Below, one piece after another: positions 45,791-57,431 of a DNA stretch of 64,000 nt. Source of the DNA: Nitrosospira sp. (lineage in GTDB: Bacteria; Pseudomonadota; Gammaproteobacteria; Burkholderiales; Nitrosomonadaceae); assembly GCA_013821425.1 (NCBI GenBank), contig JACDGV010000001.1, positions 341,647 to 405,646 on the forward strand. The letters are read 5' to 3'. Numbering within the stretch: position 1 is the first letter of the stretch; the number at the start of each line of letters is the position of its first letter. Made by a program: the position numbers and the translations under genes. Under the pieces are notes generated by a model, which saw only the letters and a program-made list of their open reading frames with translations, did not search any database and was not told where the DNA came from.

Positions 45791-46492
45791 CTACCAAGGA
45801 ATCATTTGCCCATTATAAGAGATGAACCTGCCCGAGTCTTCCGGAGTGAGCCGCCTGATAACCTGGCGCATACCGGATACGCTTTGCGTTGGGGATATCA
45901 ACGCGTTCGGGCCGCCCATATCAGTTTTTACCCATCCGGGGTGCAACGCGACTACGATGGCCCCCGCTGTCTTCAGGTCGATCGCGAGCGTCTTGACAAC
46001 CATATTCACCGCCGCCTTGCTGGAGCGATACATATAGCTCCCGCCGCTGTTGTTGTCCGCAATGCTGCCCATCTGACTGCTGATAGTCGCGATTATTTTT
46101 TGGGTGCTCCTGGAGAGGTGTGGGCTAAAAGCCTGGGCCATCTTTAGCGGCGCGATGGTATTAACAAGAAACGCATATGCCCACGTCTCGTAATCAGGCG
46201 CCTGAAAAACGCCTGCTGCATGAGAACCCGTGTAGACGCCTGCATTATTGAGCAGGAGATCGATCGATAGGTGCGGTAGCGACGCTGCCAATTGATCTAT
46301 CTGCGTGTGGTCAGCAACATCGAGGGCGTGCACCGAGATTTGCTGAGGATGCCTGGCCGCCAATGAGTTGAGCGCATCTGATTTTTCGGGACGACGCGTG
46401 CAGGCGACCACTTGCCACCCGTCCGCGACATATTGTTGGGAAAACTCCAGCCCAATTCCACGGTTGGCACCTGTGATCAATACGGTGCTCAT
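45791..46492 (-). CDS. Short-chain dehydrogenase/reductase
   Basis: A 233-residue SDR-family oxidoreductase. The cofactor motif is TGANRGIG (TGxxxGxG), NNAG is present as LLLNNAGVYTG, and the catalytic Ser-Tyr-Lys set is in TISSQMGS and YMYRSSKAAVNM. It ends GRFISYNGQMIPW, like the C-factor/CsgA-type subgroup. Substrate is unknown. Start chosen at ATG 46492 (MSTVLITGANRG); longer upstream versions have no family match. It is divergent from the second SDR gene at 46656, with a 163-base shared promoter region. Confidence 0.9.
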   Translation of the reverse strand: MSTVLITGANRGIGLEFSQQYVADGWQVVACTRRPEKSDALNSLAARHPQQISVHALDVADHTQIDQLAASLPHLSIDLLLNNAGVYTGSHAAGVFQAPDYETWAYAFLVNTIAPLKMAQAFSPHLSRSTQKIIATISSQMGSIADNNSGGSYMYRSSKAAVNMVVKTLAIDLKTAGAIVVALHPGWVKTDMGGPNALISPTQSVSGMRQVIRRLTPEDSGRFISYNGQMIPW

Positions 46493-46655
46493 ATCTGCTT
46501 TCTCATGCGTATCATGGTGCCGGTCGTGCCGTATCAGGAGCGTTTTATCGCTCGAGCCGGCAGTATCAGAGCGTGGCATTTCAATTGCAATGCACTGCCG
46601 CATCCATTATGGATGTAAAGTCGGACGAATTGCAACAACAAGAGGAGCGAAAGAC

Positions 46656-47471
46656 ATGACTGAGCGAATTGCATTGGTTACGGGGGCGTCCAGCGGCATC
46701 GGCAGGGCCACCGCTGTACTCCTTGCCAGTAATGGTTATTACGTATTTGCAGCCGCACGTCGCGTGTACAGGCTCCAACAGATACGCTCCGAACACCTTG
46801 AGCCAATCGAACTGGACGTCGCCGATGAGGGAGCAATTCACAGGGCCGTCGATCATGTGATTTCAACCAAGGGCCGGATTGATATACTGGTAAATAATGC
46901 AGCTCACGCCCAGTTAGGCGCTATCGAGTGTGTTTCGATGGAGGCCGCTCACCGGCAGTTCGAAGTTAACGTTTTCGGCTACGCAAGATTCATGCAAGCC
47001 GTACTTCCGCATATGCGCGCGCAGAAGTCGGGACGTATTGTCAACATTACGTCGGCCCTGGGCAAGATGACCATTCCGGGTTTCGGGTGGTATACCGCTT
47101 CAAAGCATGCGCTGGAGGCGCTATCCGAGACCCTGCGCGGTGAAGTGATGGAGTTCGGAATCGATGTCGTGGTTATTGCTCCTGGCCTGATAAAGACCGA
47201 GTTCGTCCCCAACCAGCTTCGAATGCTGGAAACCGTTGCGCACCCCCCGGCCTACGAGCAACTGGTTGCCGGTGTGCACAAAATAGTGGCGCATGAACCG
47301 AGGGCACCCGGGCCTGAGATCATAGCCGAGGCTGTACTTGATGCGGTCACGGCTTCCACCCCGCCCATGCGTCATGCGCTGCCCCTGGATTCCAGAATGG
47401 CTGTAGTGGCGAGGTGGCTGCTCGGCGGTCGCGTCTTTGAGTGGGCAGTCCGGCGCCGAATGAAACCCTAG
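46656..47471 (+). CDS. Short-chain dehydrogenase/reductase
   Basis: A 271-residue classical SDR. It has TGASSGIGRA for NAD(P) binding, LVNNAAHAQ in place of the usual NNAG, and catalytic Ser in NITSALGK with Tyr-Lys in WYTASKHALEAL. The PG motif is IAPGLIKTEF. Such 270-residue proteins resemble retinol/17-beta-hydroxysteroid-type oxidoreductases, but the substrate cannot be inferred. ATG 46656 has AGAGGAG nine bases upstream. It is a different SDR subgroup from the divergent neighbour, so not a recent duplicate. Confidence 0.92.
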   Translation: MTERIALVTGASSGIGRATAVLLASNGYYVFAAARRVYRLQQIRSEHLEPIELDVADEGAIHRAVDHVISTKGRIDILVNNAAHAQLGAIECVSMEAAHRQFEVNVFGYARFMQAVLPHMRAQKSGRIVNITSALGKMTIPGFGWYTASKHALEALSETLRGEVMEFGIDVVVIAPGLIKTEFVPNQLRMLETVAHPPAYEQLVAGVHKIVAHEPRAPGPEIIAEAVLDAVTASTPPMRHALPLDSRMAVVARWLLGGRVFEWAVRRRMKP

Positions 47472-47616
47472 CCCCGCATTTCATCACAATCCCAAGATCG
47501 TTTTGCGTGGCTACGTTGGCGGGATGCGCCCATTTTGGGGGAGCTGCATTTGCGCCCCTAACCGAAAGCGATAGCGGCAACAGCGAGCTCTTCATCCAGT
47601 GATGGCAGTGATCTTT

Positions 47617-48663
47617 TTATTCCTTCGTGGAAGAAAAGATATCCCAGGCCGCTATGAACAATGCTGCGATCACCGGACCGATGACGAACCCGTTAAGGCC
47701 GAATAGCATCAGCCCTCCGAGGGTGGATATGAGTACTACATAATCGGGAATCTTGGTGTCCCTGCCGACGAGTATGGGACGTAGAAGGTTGTCCACCAGG
47801 CCTATAACGAATACCCCGAAGCAGATGAGGGTTATACCCTGCCAGACGGATCCCGTTAGCAGGAAATAGACTGCCACCGGGGCCCAGATCAATGCCGCAC
47901 CAACCGCCGGCAGCAGGGAAAGGATGGCCATCACGACCCCCCAAAGCAGCGCCCCCTGTATGCCCAGAAACGAAAATATCGCGCCGCCGAGGGCGCCCTG
48001 TATCGCAGCTACGGCAATATTGCCTTTTACGGTTGCGCGAACCACGGTAGCGAACTTGCTGAGCAAATGCCGTTTGTGTTCCAGGCTAAGCGGAATCGCC
48101 TTGCTAATTTTGGCCGATAAGATGGTTCCGTCGCGCAGCAAAAAAAACAGGAGATAAAGCATGATGCTGAAACTGATAATAAACCCGAACGTATTCTGGC
48201 CGAAATTCAGCGCCTCGGATGCGATGAGCTGGCTACCCTGCAAGGCGCTGTTTGAGAGCGTATCCCTTATTTCGGAAATATCGGACAGTCCGAGATTGTC
48301 CAGCAGGTTGACGACCCACGGCGGCAGGGCATTCATGATTTGCTGGAAGTATGCACCAAAATTCAGCTCCCCGGACCGGATCCTCTCATAGATAGCCAGC
48401 CCTTCCTGTAGCAGTGAAGCCGTCAATAGGATAAATGGCAGAATTACGATGATCAGGCAAAGCAATAGCGTGGTGAATGCAGCAAGATTTCGGCGCTGGT
48501 TCATTACAAGCAGCATTCTGCGATGAAGAGGCGCAAATATGATTGCGAGAACAGCACCCCAGAATACCGCGCCATAGAATGGCAACAGAATCCACCCGAA
48601 TGCCAGGGAAACGATGGCCAGCAATAACAGGAAGGATTTTTGTTGAATCTCCGGGGAATTCAT
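47617..48663 (-). CDS. AI-2E family (PerM/YdiK-like) membrane protein
   Basis: A 348-residue inner-membrane protein of the AI-2E transporter/PerM family with about eight hydrophobic helices. Two lie at the N-terminus (FGWILLPFYGAVFWGAVLA region), then a middle amphipathic domain, and the conserved C-terminal part contains GLVDNLLRPILVGRDTKIPD. Members have been linked to AI-2 export or Na+(Li+)/H+ antiport. Function here is unassigned. Convergent with the SDR at 46656. Confidence 0.9.
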   Translation of the reverse strand: MNSPEIQQKSFLLLLAIVSLAFGWILLPFYGAVFWGAVLAIIFAPLHRRMLLVMNQRRNLAAFTTLLLCLIIVILPFILLTASLLQEGLAIYERIRSGELNFGAYFQQIMNALPPWVVNLLDNLGLSDISEIRDTLSNSALQGSQLIASEALNFGQNTFGFIISFSIMLYLLFFLLRDGTILSAKISKAIPLSLEHKRHLLSKFATVVRATVKGNIAVAAIQGALGGAIFSFLGIQGALLWGVVMAILSLLPAVGAALIWAPVAVYFLLTGSVWQGITLICFGVFVIGLVDNLLRPILVGRDTKIPDYVVLISTLGGLMLFGLNGFVIGPVIAALFIAAWDIFSSTKE

Positions 48664-48893
48664 TGCATCCAGATGATCAGGTAAAGGGGGTTTTCGGCAT
48701 GTGATCCAATCCTACCTTAACTCAGCCTCAAGTTGGAAAATCGGTTGGAAAAAAGGAGAGAAGACCGGTTGTGCTGCGATTGCCTGGTCAGAGAAGGGTA
48801 GCGGAGGGGGGTGACTGGTGTGACGGTTCCCAAGAATTGTTTGCCGAGCATCAGGATAAGCCGGAGTTTTAGGTAGTGTGCTCGCTGAGGACG

Positions 48894-49304
48894 TCATTCA
48901 GGAATGAGTAGCGCGTCCAGGCCCGCTTGTGCGATTTGCGCATCCTCATGGGATCGAACCCCGCTCACGCCTACGGCCCCGACGAATCTGCCCCCTGCCA
49001 CGATGGGCAAGCCCCCTTCGATCGGCAGGGTTCCGGGCAGGCCGAGATAACGCAAGCGACCTTCTGTAATATGTTCTTCCCAGATTTTAGTCGGGCGGCA
49101 AAAGGCGATGGCAGCGCGGGCTTTTTGAATTGCCACCTCGATGCTGCCAAATTGGGTGTTGTCGAGACGCAGCAGATGAACGAGGTGACCCCCGTCATCG
49201 ACGACGGCAATCACAACCGGCCAATTGTTACGGCTGGCCTCTGTTTCCGCGGCTGCGGAAATTTTCCTGGCATCCTCAAGGGAGAGGGCAAGCCTGTTAT
49301 TCAT
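48894..49304 (-). CDS. GlcG/HbpS-like (DUF336) protein
   Basis: A 136-residue protein of the GlcG/HbpS family. Typical segments are VVIAVVDDGGHLVHLLRLD, KARAAIAFCRPTK and GGLPIVAGGRFVGAVGVSGV (each quoted in part). HbpS binds haem and GlcG lies in glycolate operons, but many members have no known role. Start chosen at ATG 49304 (MNNRLALSLEDA); the frame continues to 49379 without similarity. No signal peptide is seen with this start. Confidence 0.88.
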   Translation of the reverse strand: MNNRLALSLEDARKISAAAETEASRNNWPVVIAVVDDGGHLVHLLRLDNTQFGSIEVAIQKARAAIAFCRPTKIWEEHITEGRLRYLGLPGTLPIEGGLPIVAGGRFVGAVGVSGVRSHEDAQIAQAGLDALLIPE

Positions 49305-49386
49305 GAGTAATACTTCAGAACCTCGGAGATATGCCAGAAAACGGGCGTAGCGAACTGGCGTGGCGATTCCAGGTCTCACCGGAAAC

Positions 49387-49420
49387 AGAGCACGCCCGCA
49401 TAGGTGCCGGCATGCTCTGC
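49387..49420 (-). terminator. Imperfect hairpin after hppA
   Basis: AGAGCA and TGCTCT arms, with an inner GCC/GGC pairing after one mismatch, enclose about 14 bases just beyond the hppA stop. It is a plausible but weak transcription terminator, lacking a T-run. Confidence 0.35.
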
Positions 49421-49429
49421 CAATACAAG

Positions 49430-51463
49430 TTATATCAACGGCACGATTAGCAAGGCAACAATATTCATGATCTTGATGAGCGGATTGATGGCGGGTCCCG
49501 CGGTGTCTTTGTAAGGGTCGCCCACGGTATCGCCGGTCACCGCGGCCTTGTGCGCCTCTGATCCCTTCCCGCCGAAGTTGCCATCCTCGATGTATTTCTT
49601 CGCGTTATCCCATGCTCCGCCGCCAGCTGTCATGGAAATGGCAACAAATATACCGGTGATGATGGCGCCGATCAGGACGCCCCCCAAGGCTACCGGGCCA
49701 AGCAGGAGACCAACGATAACGGGGATGGCTACGGGCAGCAGTGAGGGAACGACCATTTCCTTGATAGCCGCTTTGGTCACCATGTCCACCGCCCTGGAAT
49801 AATCCGGTTTTGCGGTACCTTCCATGATGCCGGGAATTTCCCTGAACTGACGGCGCACTTCCACCACCACCGAACCGGCGGCGCGGCCCACCGCCTCCAT
49901 TGCCATGGCACCAAACAAATAGGGAACCATCCCGCCAAGAAACAGGCCGATAATCACCATGTGATCAGACAGATCGAAGCTCAGGGACCTGCCGCCTGTT
50001 GAGAGCGCATGGGTGTAATCCGCGAACAGCACCAGCGCAGCCAAGCCGGCGGAGCCAATCGCGTAACCCTTGGTCACCGCCTTCGTCGTGTTCCCGACGG
50101 CGTCCAGCGGATCGGTGATATTGCGCACCTCTGGCGGCAAGCCCGCCATTTCCGCTATACCGCCGGCATTATCCGTAATCGGACCGTACGCATCAAGCGC
50201 CACAATAATCCCGGCCATCGATAACATCGAAGTGGCGGCGATAGCGATGCCATATAAACCCGCCAGTTCGTAAGTACACCAGATGGAGAGACATACTACC
50301 AGTACGGGCGCGGCAGTAGATTTCATGGAAACGCCGAGTCCCGCAATCACATTGGTGCCATGGCCGGTGCTGGATGCCTGTGCGATGTGCCGGACTGGCG
50401 CGTATTCGGTAGAAGTATAATATTCTGTAATCCACACCATGGCAGCGGTCAGTGCCAGGCCGACCAAGGCCGCGAGGTACAGATTCATCGACGTGACCAG
50501 TTCGCCCTCAATCATTACCCCATCGCCCAGCATTATCGCAGTGATGGGGTAGTAGATGACAGCTGCTATGCCCCCAGCGACGGCCAGGCCCCGGTAAAGC
50601 GCATTCATGATTTTGCCGCCCTCTCGCGCCTTGACAAAATAGCAACCCACGATGGAGGCCAGAATGGAGAATCCGCCGAGTACCAGCGGATAGAGCACCG
50701 CATTAGGACCTGCGTCAGTAATGAGCAGACCGCCCAGCAGCATGGTCGCGATGATGGTCACCGCGTAGGTTTCAAACAGGTCGGCAGCCATCCCGGCACA
50801 GTCGCCCACATTATCACCAACATTATCGGCAATTACCGCCGGGTTGCGGGGATCGTCCTCAGGAATGCCGGCTTCAACCTTGCCTACCAGGTCAGCTCCC
50901 ACATCGGCACCCTTTGTGAAAATACCGCCACCCAGGCGAGCAAAAATAGAAATCAGCGAGCTGCCGAAGGCCACGCCCACCAGAGCATGCACTGCTTCCG
51001 ATTCCGAGGCCCCTAATCCAGTAAGCAATGCATAGTAGCCGGCAACGCCCAGCAGGCCTAGTCCCACCACCAGCATGCCGGTTATGGCGCCTCCCCTGAA
51101 TGCCACCTCCAGCGCGGCGTTGAGGCCCTCTCGCGCAGCTTCCGCAGTGCGTACGTTGGCCCGCACTGACACGTTCATGCCGATATATCCCGTAAGACCC
51201 GACAGAATCGCACCGATGGCGAAGCCAACAGCGGTTTGCCAGCCCAAGGCCATGAAAATAGCCACCAGCAGAATGACGCCGACGATGCTTATGGTCGTGT
51301 ATTGCCGATTCAGGTAGGCTGAAGCACCCTGCTGAATGGCAGTAGCAATCTCGCGCATGCGCTCGTTGCCGGTTGGCAAAGCCAAAATCCATTTAATCGA
51401 GATTGCTCCGTAAACGAGCGCCGCCATTGCGCAACCGATTGCTATGATAAGACCAGTACCCAT
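49430..51463 (-). CDS. hppA: Proton-translocating membrane pyrophosphatase
   Basis: A 677-residue membrane H+-pyrophosphatase that couples PPi hydrolysis to proton export, with about sixteen helices. The PPi-binding loop is [12 protein letters not shown], followed by [35 protein letters not shown] has Lys where potassium-dependent enzymes have Ala, indicating the K+-independent, proton-pumping class. GGAG lies nine bases before the ATG. The next upstream same-strand gene is a probable PPi-dependent phosphofructokinase, so both use the same energy currency. Confidence 0.96.
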   Translation of the reverse strand: MGTGLIIAIGCAMAALVYGAISIKWILALPTGNERMREIATAIQQGASAYLNRQYTTISIVGVILLVAIFMALGWQTAVGFAIGAILSGLTGYIGMNVSVRANVRTAEAAREGLNAALEVAFRGGAITGMLVVGLGLLGVAGYYALLTGLGASESEAVHALVGVAFGSSLISIFARLGGGIFTKGADVGADLVGKVEAGIPEDDPRNPAVIADNVGDNVGDCAGMAADLFETYAVTIIATMLLGGLLITDAGPNAVLYPLVLGGFSILASIVGCYFVKAREGGKIMNALYRGLAVAGGIAAVIYYPITAIMLGDGVMIEGELVTSMNLYLAALVGLALTAAMVWITEYYTSTEYAPVRHIAQASSTGHGTNVIAGLGVSMKSTAAPVLVVCLSIWCTYELAGLYGIAIAATSMLSMAGIIVALDAYGPITDNAGGIAEMAGLPPEVRNITDPLDAVGNTTKAVTKGYAIGSAGLAALVLFADYTHALSTGGRSLSFDLSDHMVIIGLFLGGMVPYLFGAMAMEAVGRAAGSVVVEVRRQFREIPGIMEGTAKPDYSRAVDMVTKAAIKEMVVPSLLPVAIPVIVGLLLGPVALGGVLIGAIITGIFVAISMTAGGGAWDNAKKYIEDGNFGGKGSEAHKAAVTGDTVGDPYKDTAGPAINPLIKIMNIVALLIVPLI

Positions 51464-51597
51464 TTAAAATCTCCAGTTAAAGTTGGATCCACGGAATATG
51501 TGAATCAATGCGATATGAGTATTGCGCATTGGTGGTGAATCCGAACACTAATAAATCAATACGATGTTTCCGCTTCCCTTTCGCGCGTTAGCCAGGT

Positions 51598-52857
51598 TCA
51601 AATGGTGAAGTCGCCTAATTTTTTAGCAACTGCCACATTTTTCAGCCGCACGTAATTCGGTAAGCCATCCTTGTAAGGTGGATAATCTTCTCCCTTGATG
51701 AGCGGGGCAAGATACTCCCGGCATTTGTCGGTGATGCCAAAGCCATCCTTGGTGATGAAGTTCTTAGGCATCATCTTTTCAATATTGGCGACCTTGGAAA
51801 GTTGCGCCATCCCGACTTTCCATTTATACGGTTTACTGGAAAGACGCTCTATGGTGGGCATTACGGAGTTGTGCCCCTTAGTGGCGAACTCCACCGCGGC
51901 CTTGCCCATCGCGTAGGCCTGTTCCACATCGGTTTTCGATGCAATATGGCGCGCGGCGCGTTGCAGATAATCGGCCACGCCCCAATGATATTTCAGTCCA
52001 AGGCCCTCCTTGACGATGCCGGCGACCACCGGGGCGACGCCGCCCAGCTGAGCGTGCCCGAAAGCGTCGCGCGCCCCTTGGTCGGAGAGGAATTTGCCGT
52101 CTTCCCCCTTGACGCCTTCTGATACCACCACTGAGCAGTAGCCGTATTTCTGGACATTACTGTCCACCTTGGCGAGAAATTTCGATTTGTCGAAGGGGAC
52201 CTCGGGAAAGAGGATAACGATTGGAATTTCACAATCGCTGTTGGATGCAAGCCCTCCTGCCGCTGCAATCCATCCGGCATGGCGTCCCATCACTTCCAAT
52301 ACAAAAACCTTGGTTGATGTCTTGCACATGCTGGCTACATCAAAGCTGGCCTCGAGCGTGGACACGGCGATATACTTCGCCACCGAGCCGAAACCCGGGC
52401 AGCAATCCGTGATAGGAAGGTCGTTATCCACCGTTTTCGGCACATGAATGGCCTGGATGGGATACCCAAGGGTGTCGGCAAGTTGCGATACCTTGAGGCA
52501 GGTGTCGGCGGAATCACCGCCGCCATTATAAAAAAAATAGCCGATGTTATGCGCCTTGAACACGTCCATCAGGCGTTCGTATTCGCGGCGGTTCTGTTCG
52601 AGGCTTTTCAGCTTGTAGCGGGCAGAACCAAATGCCCCAGACGGAGTATGGCGCAGCGCCCTGATTGCCGCGATCGAATCCTTTCCGGTATCGATCAGAT
52701 CCTCTGTCAACGCGCCAATGATGCCGTTACGGCCCGCGTAAATCTTGCCTATCTTTCCCTTTTGCTGGCGTGCCGTTTCTATAACACCGGCAGCCGATGC
52801 ATTGATGACGGCGGTGACGCCGCCGGATTGCGCATAAAAAGCATTTTTTGCTGCCAT
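51598..52857 (-). CDS. pfp: 6-phosphofructokinase, probably PPi-dependent
   Basis: A 419-residue phosphofructokinase. The active-site loop PKTVDNDLP has Lys in PKT, as in PPi-using enzymes (ATP-type enzymes have GTIDND). The phosphoryl-donor loop is YNGGGDSADTC, and MGRHAGWIA is the sugar-phosphate site. A PPi enzyme would work reversibly in glycolysis and gluconeogenesis, fitting an autotroph with a glycogen store. Start at ATG 52857 (MAAKNAFYAQSGG); the frame extends upstream to 53079, overlapping adk, without similarity. Donor specificity is inferred, not certain. Confidence 0.9.
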   Translation of the reverse strand: MAAKNAFYAQSGGVTAVINASAAGVIETARQQKGKIGKIYAGRNGIIGALTEDLIDTGKDSIAAIRALRHTPSGAFGSARYKLKSLEQNRREYERLMDVFKAHNIGYFFYNGGGDSADTCLKVSQLADTLGYPIQAIHVPKTVDNDLPITDCCPGFGSVAKYIAVSTLEASFDVASMCKTSTKVFVLEVMGRHAGWIAAAGGLASNSDCEIPIVILFPEVPFDKSKFLAKVDSNVQKYGYCSVVVSEGVKGEDGKFLSDQGARDAFGHAQLGGVAPVVAGIVKEGLGLKYHWGVADYLQRAARHIASKTDVEQAYAMGKAAVEFATKGHNSVMPTIERLSSKPYKWKVGMAQLSKVANIEKMMPKNFITKDGFGITDKCREYLAPLIKGEDYPPYKDGLPNYVRLKNVAVAKKLGDFTI

Positions 52858-53062
52858 GTTTTTCCCCTGAATATTCCAAATCGTTTGTAACATGCGCGGC
52901 GCACATTGGTTGCCGGTGCGTTTAATGCCGGGCGCTCTCGTTGGTGGCGCCACAGCCCAGCCGGCAGCGTGCTGCTCCTGTCGCTGAGGACGTCGCTCTG
53001 CTTTTCGGATTAAACGGCGGCGATACCATAAAGCTTGGATCCGCCAGGAGTCTTGACTGAAG

Positions 53063-53728
<666 letters not shown>

Positions 53729-53827
53729 CTATCCAGGCCCACGCTGGTACGGTCGAGCGCAAGAGGATGTTGCTCAAAAGTTTTTGGCGATTATAACGCA
53801 GCAAGACGGGCGCTTGGATTTTTTGCA

Positions 53828-56731
53828 TCATCTACGGTCCAGTTTGGGTAACTGTTCTTTCAGTTTCCCCAGCATTGCCTCAAAATTGACGAGGCGGACT
53901 TGCTCCTGTTCCACCACCTGTACCGGGGCGCGTTTGACAAAATCGCCATTGGCAAGCTTGATCTTTGCTTTTGCGATCTCGGCTTCGATCCGCGCGATTT
54001 CCCTGGTGAGCCGCGCGCGTTCCGCGGAGATATCCACCTCGATTTTCAGCATAAGCCTGAATTCGCCCACGATCGACACCGGCGCATCGGCATGGGGCAG
54101 CGCACCGCGCACGATTTCAACACCCGAGAGTTTGGCGAGCGCCACCAGGTAGGGAGAAAAATTGGCAAGGGTCTGTTGGTTTCCCGCAGCGAGCAGTGGC
54201 ACTCGTGATGCAGGAGACAAATTCATCTCGCCGCGCAAGGTGCGGCAGGCATTTATCATTTCCTTGAGGGCGGTAATGTAGCGGACTGAGTCTTCGCTGA
54301 CTCGGATCGCTTTGCTTTCGGGGTAAGGGGCAAGCATGATGCTGGCACCCTTCGCGCCGGCCAGCGGCGCCACTTTCTGCCAAAGCTCCTCAGTAATGAA
54401 AGGAATAATGGGATGTGCGAGCCGCAGAGCGGTTTCCAATACCCGTGTCAGGGTGCGCCGGGTTGCCCGCTGCGCAGCGTCGCTGCCGCTATTTAACTGT
54501 ACTTTCGCAAACTCCAGATACCAGTCGCAATACTCATCCCAGACAAATTCGTAAATCTCCCTGGCGGCCATATCGAAGCGGTAGCCATGCAAAGCCTGTG
54601 CTACCGTACTTTCCGCCGTTTGGAGGCGGCTGATGATCCATTTGTCGGCGCCGGAAAATTCCAGCGGCGACTTTTCGTTCAAGCCTGTATCCTTCCCCTC
54701 GCAGTTCATCAGCACGTAGCGGGTGGCATTCCAAAGCTTGTTACAGAAATTACGATACCCTTCGCAGCGCTGCATATCGAATTTGATGTCGCGGCCATGG
54801 GTCGCGAGACTCGCAAACGTAAAACGCAATGCATCCGCGCCAAACGCAGGAATGCCATTGGGAAAATGCTTCCGCGTGTTTTTTTCAATGGATTCGGCCT
54901 GCCTGGGATTCATCAGGCCGGTAGTACGTTTGACGATAAGATCCGGCAAGCTGATACCGTCGATCAGATCCAGCGGATCAAGTACATTACCCTTGGATTT
55001 GCTCATCTTGTGGCCTTCCGCATCGCGTATGAGCCCGGTAATGTAAACTTCCCGAAATGGGATTTTGCCTGTGAAATGCAGTGACATCATGACCATTCGC
55101 GCTACCCAGAAAAAAATGATATCGAAACCGGTAATCAGAACCGAGGTCGGCAAAAAGTTCCTGAGTTCCGGCGTTTCCGCAGGCCAGCCAAGCGTGGAAA
55201 ACGGCCATAGTGCGGACGAAAACCAGGTGTCGAGGACGTCGTCGTCCTGGCGCAACAGAGGAGTTCCCTCGCGCACTGCCAGTTGCTCTGCTTTTTCGAT
55301 GTCTCGTCCAAGTCCGGCCGCTACCAGTGCCGAAATCTTCTTGTATGCGAACTCCCGTTCCGGATCATTCTTGAGACGGTCACGATATTTAAGGTACGCA
55401 TCTTCCCTGGAATTGGCTACGTAGACGTTTCCCTCTTCGTCATACCAGGCCGGAATACGATGACCCCACCATAGCTGGCGCGAAATGCACCAATCCTGTA
55501 TGTTTCCGAGCCATTGGTTGTAAACGTTGCTCCAGTTCTCAGGCGTGAATCTGATATCGCCGCTCGCCACTGCTTCCAGGGCGGGCTTGGCCAGCCCCTC
55601 CATCGTCACATACCATTGATCGGTAAGCATCGGCTCGATTATTGCGTGGGTCCGATCACCTCGAGGCACCATCAGCTTATGCGGCTTCGTTTCCAACAGG
55701 TATCCGCGCCTCTCCAGATCGGAGATGATTTTCCTGCGAGCGTCAAAACGGTCAAGCCCCTGGTACTCGACAGGACCGAACTCGTTTATTTTCCCGTCCA
55801 GCGCGAGAATGCTGAGTGGCACGAGATTGTGCCGCTGCCCTATCTGATAATCATTGAAATCATGGGCTGGAGTAATCTTTACGCAGCCGGTGCCAAATTG
55901 TGGATCAACGTAGGAGTCGCCGATCACGGGTATGCTTCGTTCGCATAATGGGAGCCGCACATGACGCCCGATGAGATGCCGGTAGCGCGGGTCATCCGGA
56001 TGCACGGCAACAGCCACGTCGCCCAGCATGGTTTCGGGCCTGGTAGTGGCCACAACCAGACCATGTGGCATTGTGCTGTCCGGATCTGCTCCCTCGCCTG
56101 TTTCGAACGGGTATCGAATGTGCCAGAGGAACCCTTCTTCCTCAACTGAAACCACTTCCAGATCGGAAACGGCCGTTTGCAATACCGGATCCCAGTTAAC
56201 CAGCCGCTTGCCGCGGTAGATAAGGCCGTCGTCGTAAAGCCGCACAAAAACTTCGGTAACGGCTCGGGATAGCTCCGGATCCATGGTAAAACGCTCTCGG
56301 GACCAATCGCACGACGCTCCCATGCGTCTCATCTGGCGGCTGATGGTAGAACCGGACTCGGCCTTCCATTGCCACACGCGCTTGAGGAACTTCTCCCGTC
56401 CCAGGTCCCGCCGGTCCACATTCTGCTGGTCCAGCTGGCGCTCGACCACGATCTGGGTGGCGATGCCGGCATGATCCGTGCCTGGTTGCCATAGCGTGTT
56501 ATCGCCGCGCATGCGGTGATAGCGCGTGAGTGCGTCCATCAAAGTGTGCTGGAAAGCGTGCCCCATGTGTAGTGTGCCGGTAACGTTCGGCGGGGGTAGC
56601 ATAATGCAGTAGGAGGGTACTGTTTCCGCACCGGATTCACCGGACCTGGACTTGAAATACCCCGCGGATTCCCAGCGCGGGTACCAGCGGCTTTCGATTT
56701 CCCGGGGGTTAAAGCTTTTTTCGAGTTCCAT
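53828..56731 (-). CDS. valS: Valyl-tRNA synthetase
   Basis: A 967-residue class I aminoacyl-tRNA synthetase that charges tRNA-Val. The HIGH-type motif is [15 protein letters not shown], the KMSKS motif is [12 protein letters not shown], and the editing domain contains the [10 protein letters not shown] motif. A C-terminal coiled coil (about 900-967) with many Glu, Lys and Arg residues completes the family architecture. It is downstream of holC and pepA on the same strand, a common order in betaproteobacteria. Confidence 0.97.
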   Translation of the reverse strand: MELEKSFNPREIESRWYPRWESAGYFKSRSGESGAETVPSYCIMLPPPNVTGTLHMGHAFQHTLMDALTRYHRMRGDNTLWQPGTDHAGIATQIVVERQLDQQNVDRRDLGREKFLKRVWQWKAESGSTISRQMRRMGASCDWSRERFTMDPELSRAVTEVFVRLYDDGLIYRGKRLVNWDPVLQTAVSDLEVVSVEEEGFLWHIRYPFETGEGADPDSTMPHGLVVATTRPETMLGDVAVAVHPDDPRYRHLIGRHVRLPLCERSIPVIGDSYVDPQFGTGCVKITPAHDFNDYQIGQRHNLVPLSILALDGKINEFGPVEYQGLDRFDARRKIISDLERRGYLLETKPHKLMVPRGDRTHAIIEPMLTDQWYVTMEGLAKPALEAVASGDIRFTPENWSNVYNQWLGNIQDWCISRQLWWGHRIPAWYDEEGNVYVANSREDAYLKYRDRLKNDPEREFAYKKISALVAAGLGRDIEKAEQLAVREGTPLLRQDDDVLDTWFSSALWPFSTLGWPAETPELRNFLPTSVLITGFDIIFFWVARMVMMSLHFTGKIPFREVYITGLIRDAEGHKMSKSKGNVLDPLDLIDGISLPDLIVKRTTGLMNPRQAESIEKNTRKHFPNGIPAFGADALRFTFASLATHGRDIKFDMQRCEGYRNFCNKLWNATRYVLMNCEGKDTGLNEKSPLEFSGADKWIISRLQTAESTVAQALHGYRFDMAAREIYEFVWDEYCDWYLEFAKVQLNSGSDAAQRATRRTLTRVLETALRLAHPIIPFITEELWQKVAPLAGAKGASIMLAPYPESKAIRVSEDSVRYITALKEMINACRTLRGEMNLSPASRVPLLAAGNQQTLANFSPYLVALAKLSGVEIVRGALPHADAPVSIVGEFRLMLKIEVDISAERARLTREIARIEAEIAKAKIKLANGDFVKRAPVQVVEQEQVRLVNFEAMLGKLKEQLPKLDRR

Positions 56732-56963
56732 GGATATTGATCAAGAGCGGAAAACCGGCAATTATAAGGGAAGGCGCAGCCGCGGCGCAGTGAGACATTA
56801 TGGGGGAGAGCTGCTTTTACTCCGAACTCTGGAGCTGTGCATCTGGAACCGGCAAAATCCATCCTCCATCCGGGGCAAGGTGCTTGTTCGAACAGGCTGA
56901 TGAGGGCCGCTTAAAGATCGCAGGTTCTGATTCTGATACAGCGGATAGCAAGCAAAACGGGGG

Positions 56964-57341
56964 TCAAAGACCAAATAAGCGGGATTCCAGCGCCTGGACC
57001 AATTTGTCGCGCACTCTCGCGTCGAGATGCAGTTCGGTGTCCCTGAGCGCGGAATCCACGATCTGACCCAATAGCGAGGTAACATCCGGCTGCGGCGATT
57101 GTGTTGCAGGGGCGAAATCCACCGTTTCAGTAAGAGTGGGTATGTTGCCCGATGCTGTGGGCGACACTTGCCCCAGCCCGGCTTCCGGAAGGGAAACTGG
57201 AGAAGAGACCCCCTGGTCATCTGCTTCATCTGTCACTGAAGCGGATGATTTACCCTGATGCTTACGCAGCAAGGTATCCAGTTTGCGCAGTATTTCGTTG
57301 TACTCGGCTTCTGATGACGCTTCGTCACTGTTTTTTGTCAT
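56964..57341 (-). CDS. Conserved-position small protein between holC and valS
   Basis: A 125-residue acidic protein that I do not recognise by family. The N-terminus (MTKNSDEASSEAEYNEIL) leads into a short helix, the centre is a low-complexity Ser/Thr/Pro/Gly linker, and the C-terminal 50 residues form a predicted helical domain (ALRDTELHLDARVRDKLVQ). No signal peptide or membrane segment. A GTG at 57350 is three codons further up. It lies in the pepA-holC-valS group, so a housekeeping role is likely. Confidence 0.65.
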   Translation of the reverse strand: MTKNSDEASSEAEYNEILRKLDTLLRKHQGKSSASVTDEADDQGVSSPVSLPEAGLGQVSPTASGNIPTLTETVDFAPATQSPQPDVTSLLGQIVDSALRDTELHLDARVRDKLVQALESRLFGL

Positions 57342-57431
57342 GGAGATCACCGAACTGAAAAAAATAATGAGATGGAGGAGGGCGCAAAGTTCCTGCCCTG
57401 CGGCGGATATCTGTTTCCCGGGCTGAGCTGA

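Noticed and set aside
48880..52995. CGCTGAGGACGTC occurring near 48884 and again near 52984
   Set aside because: Only 13 bases shared with no inverted ends or common flanks; likely chance or a minor dispersed word.
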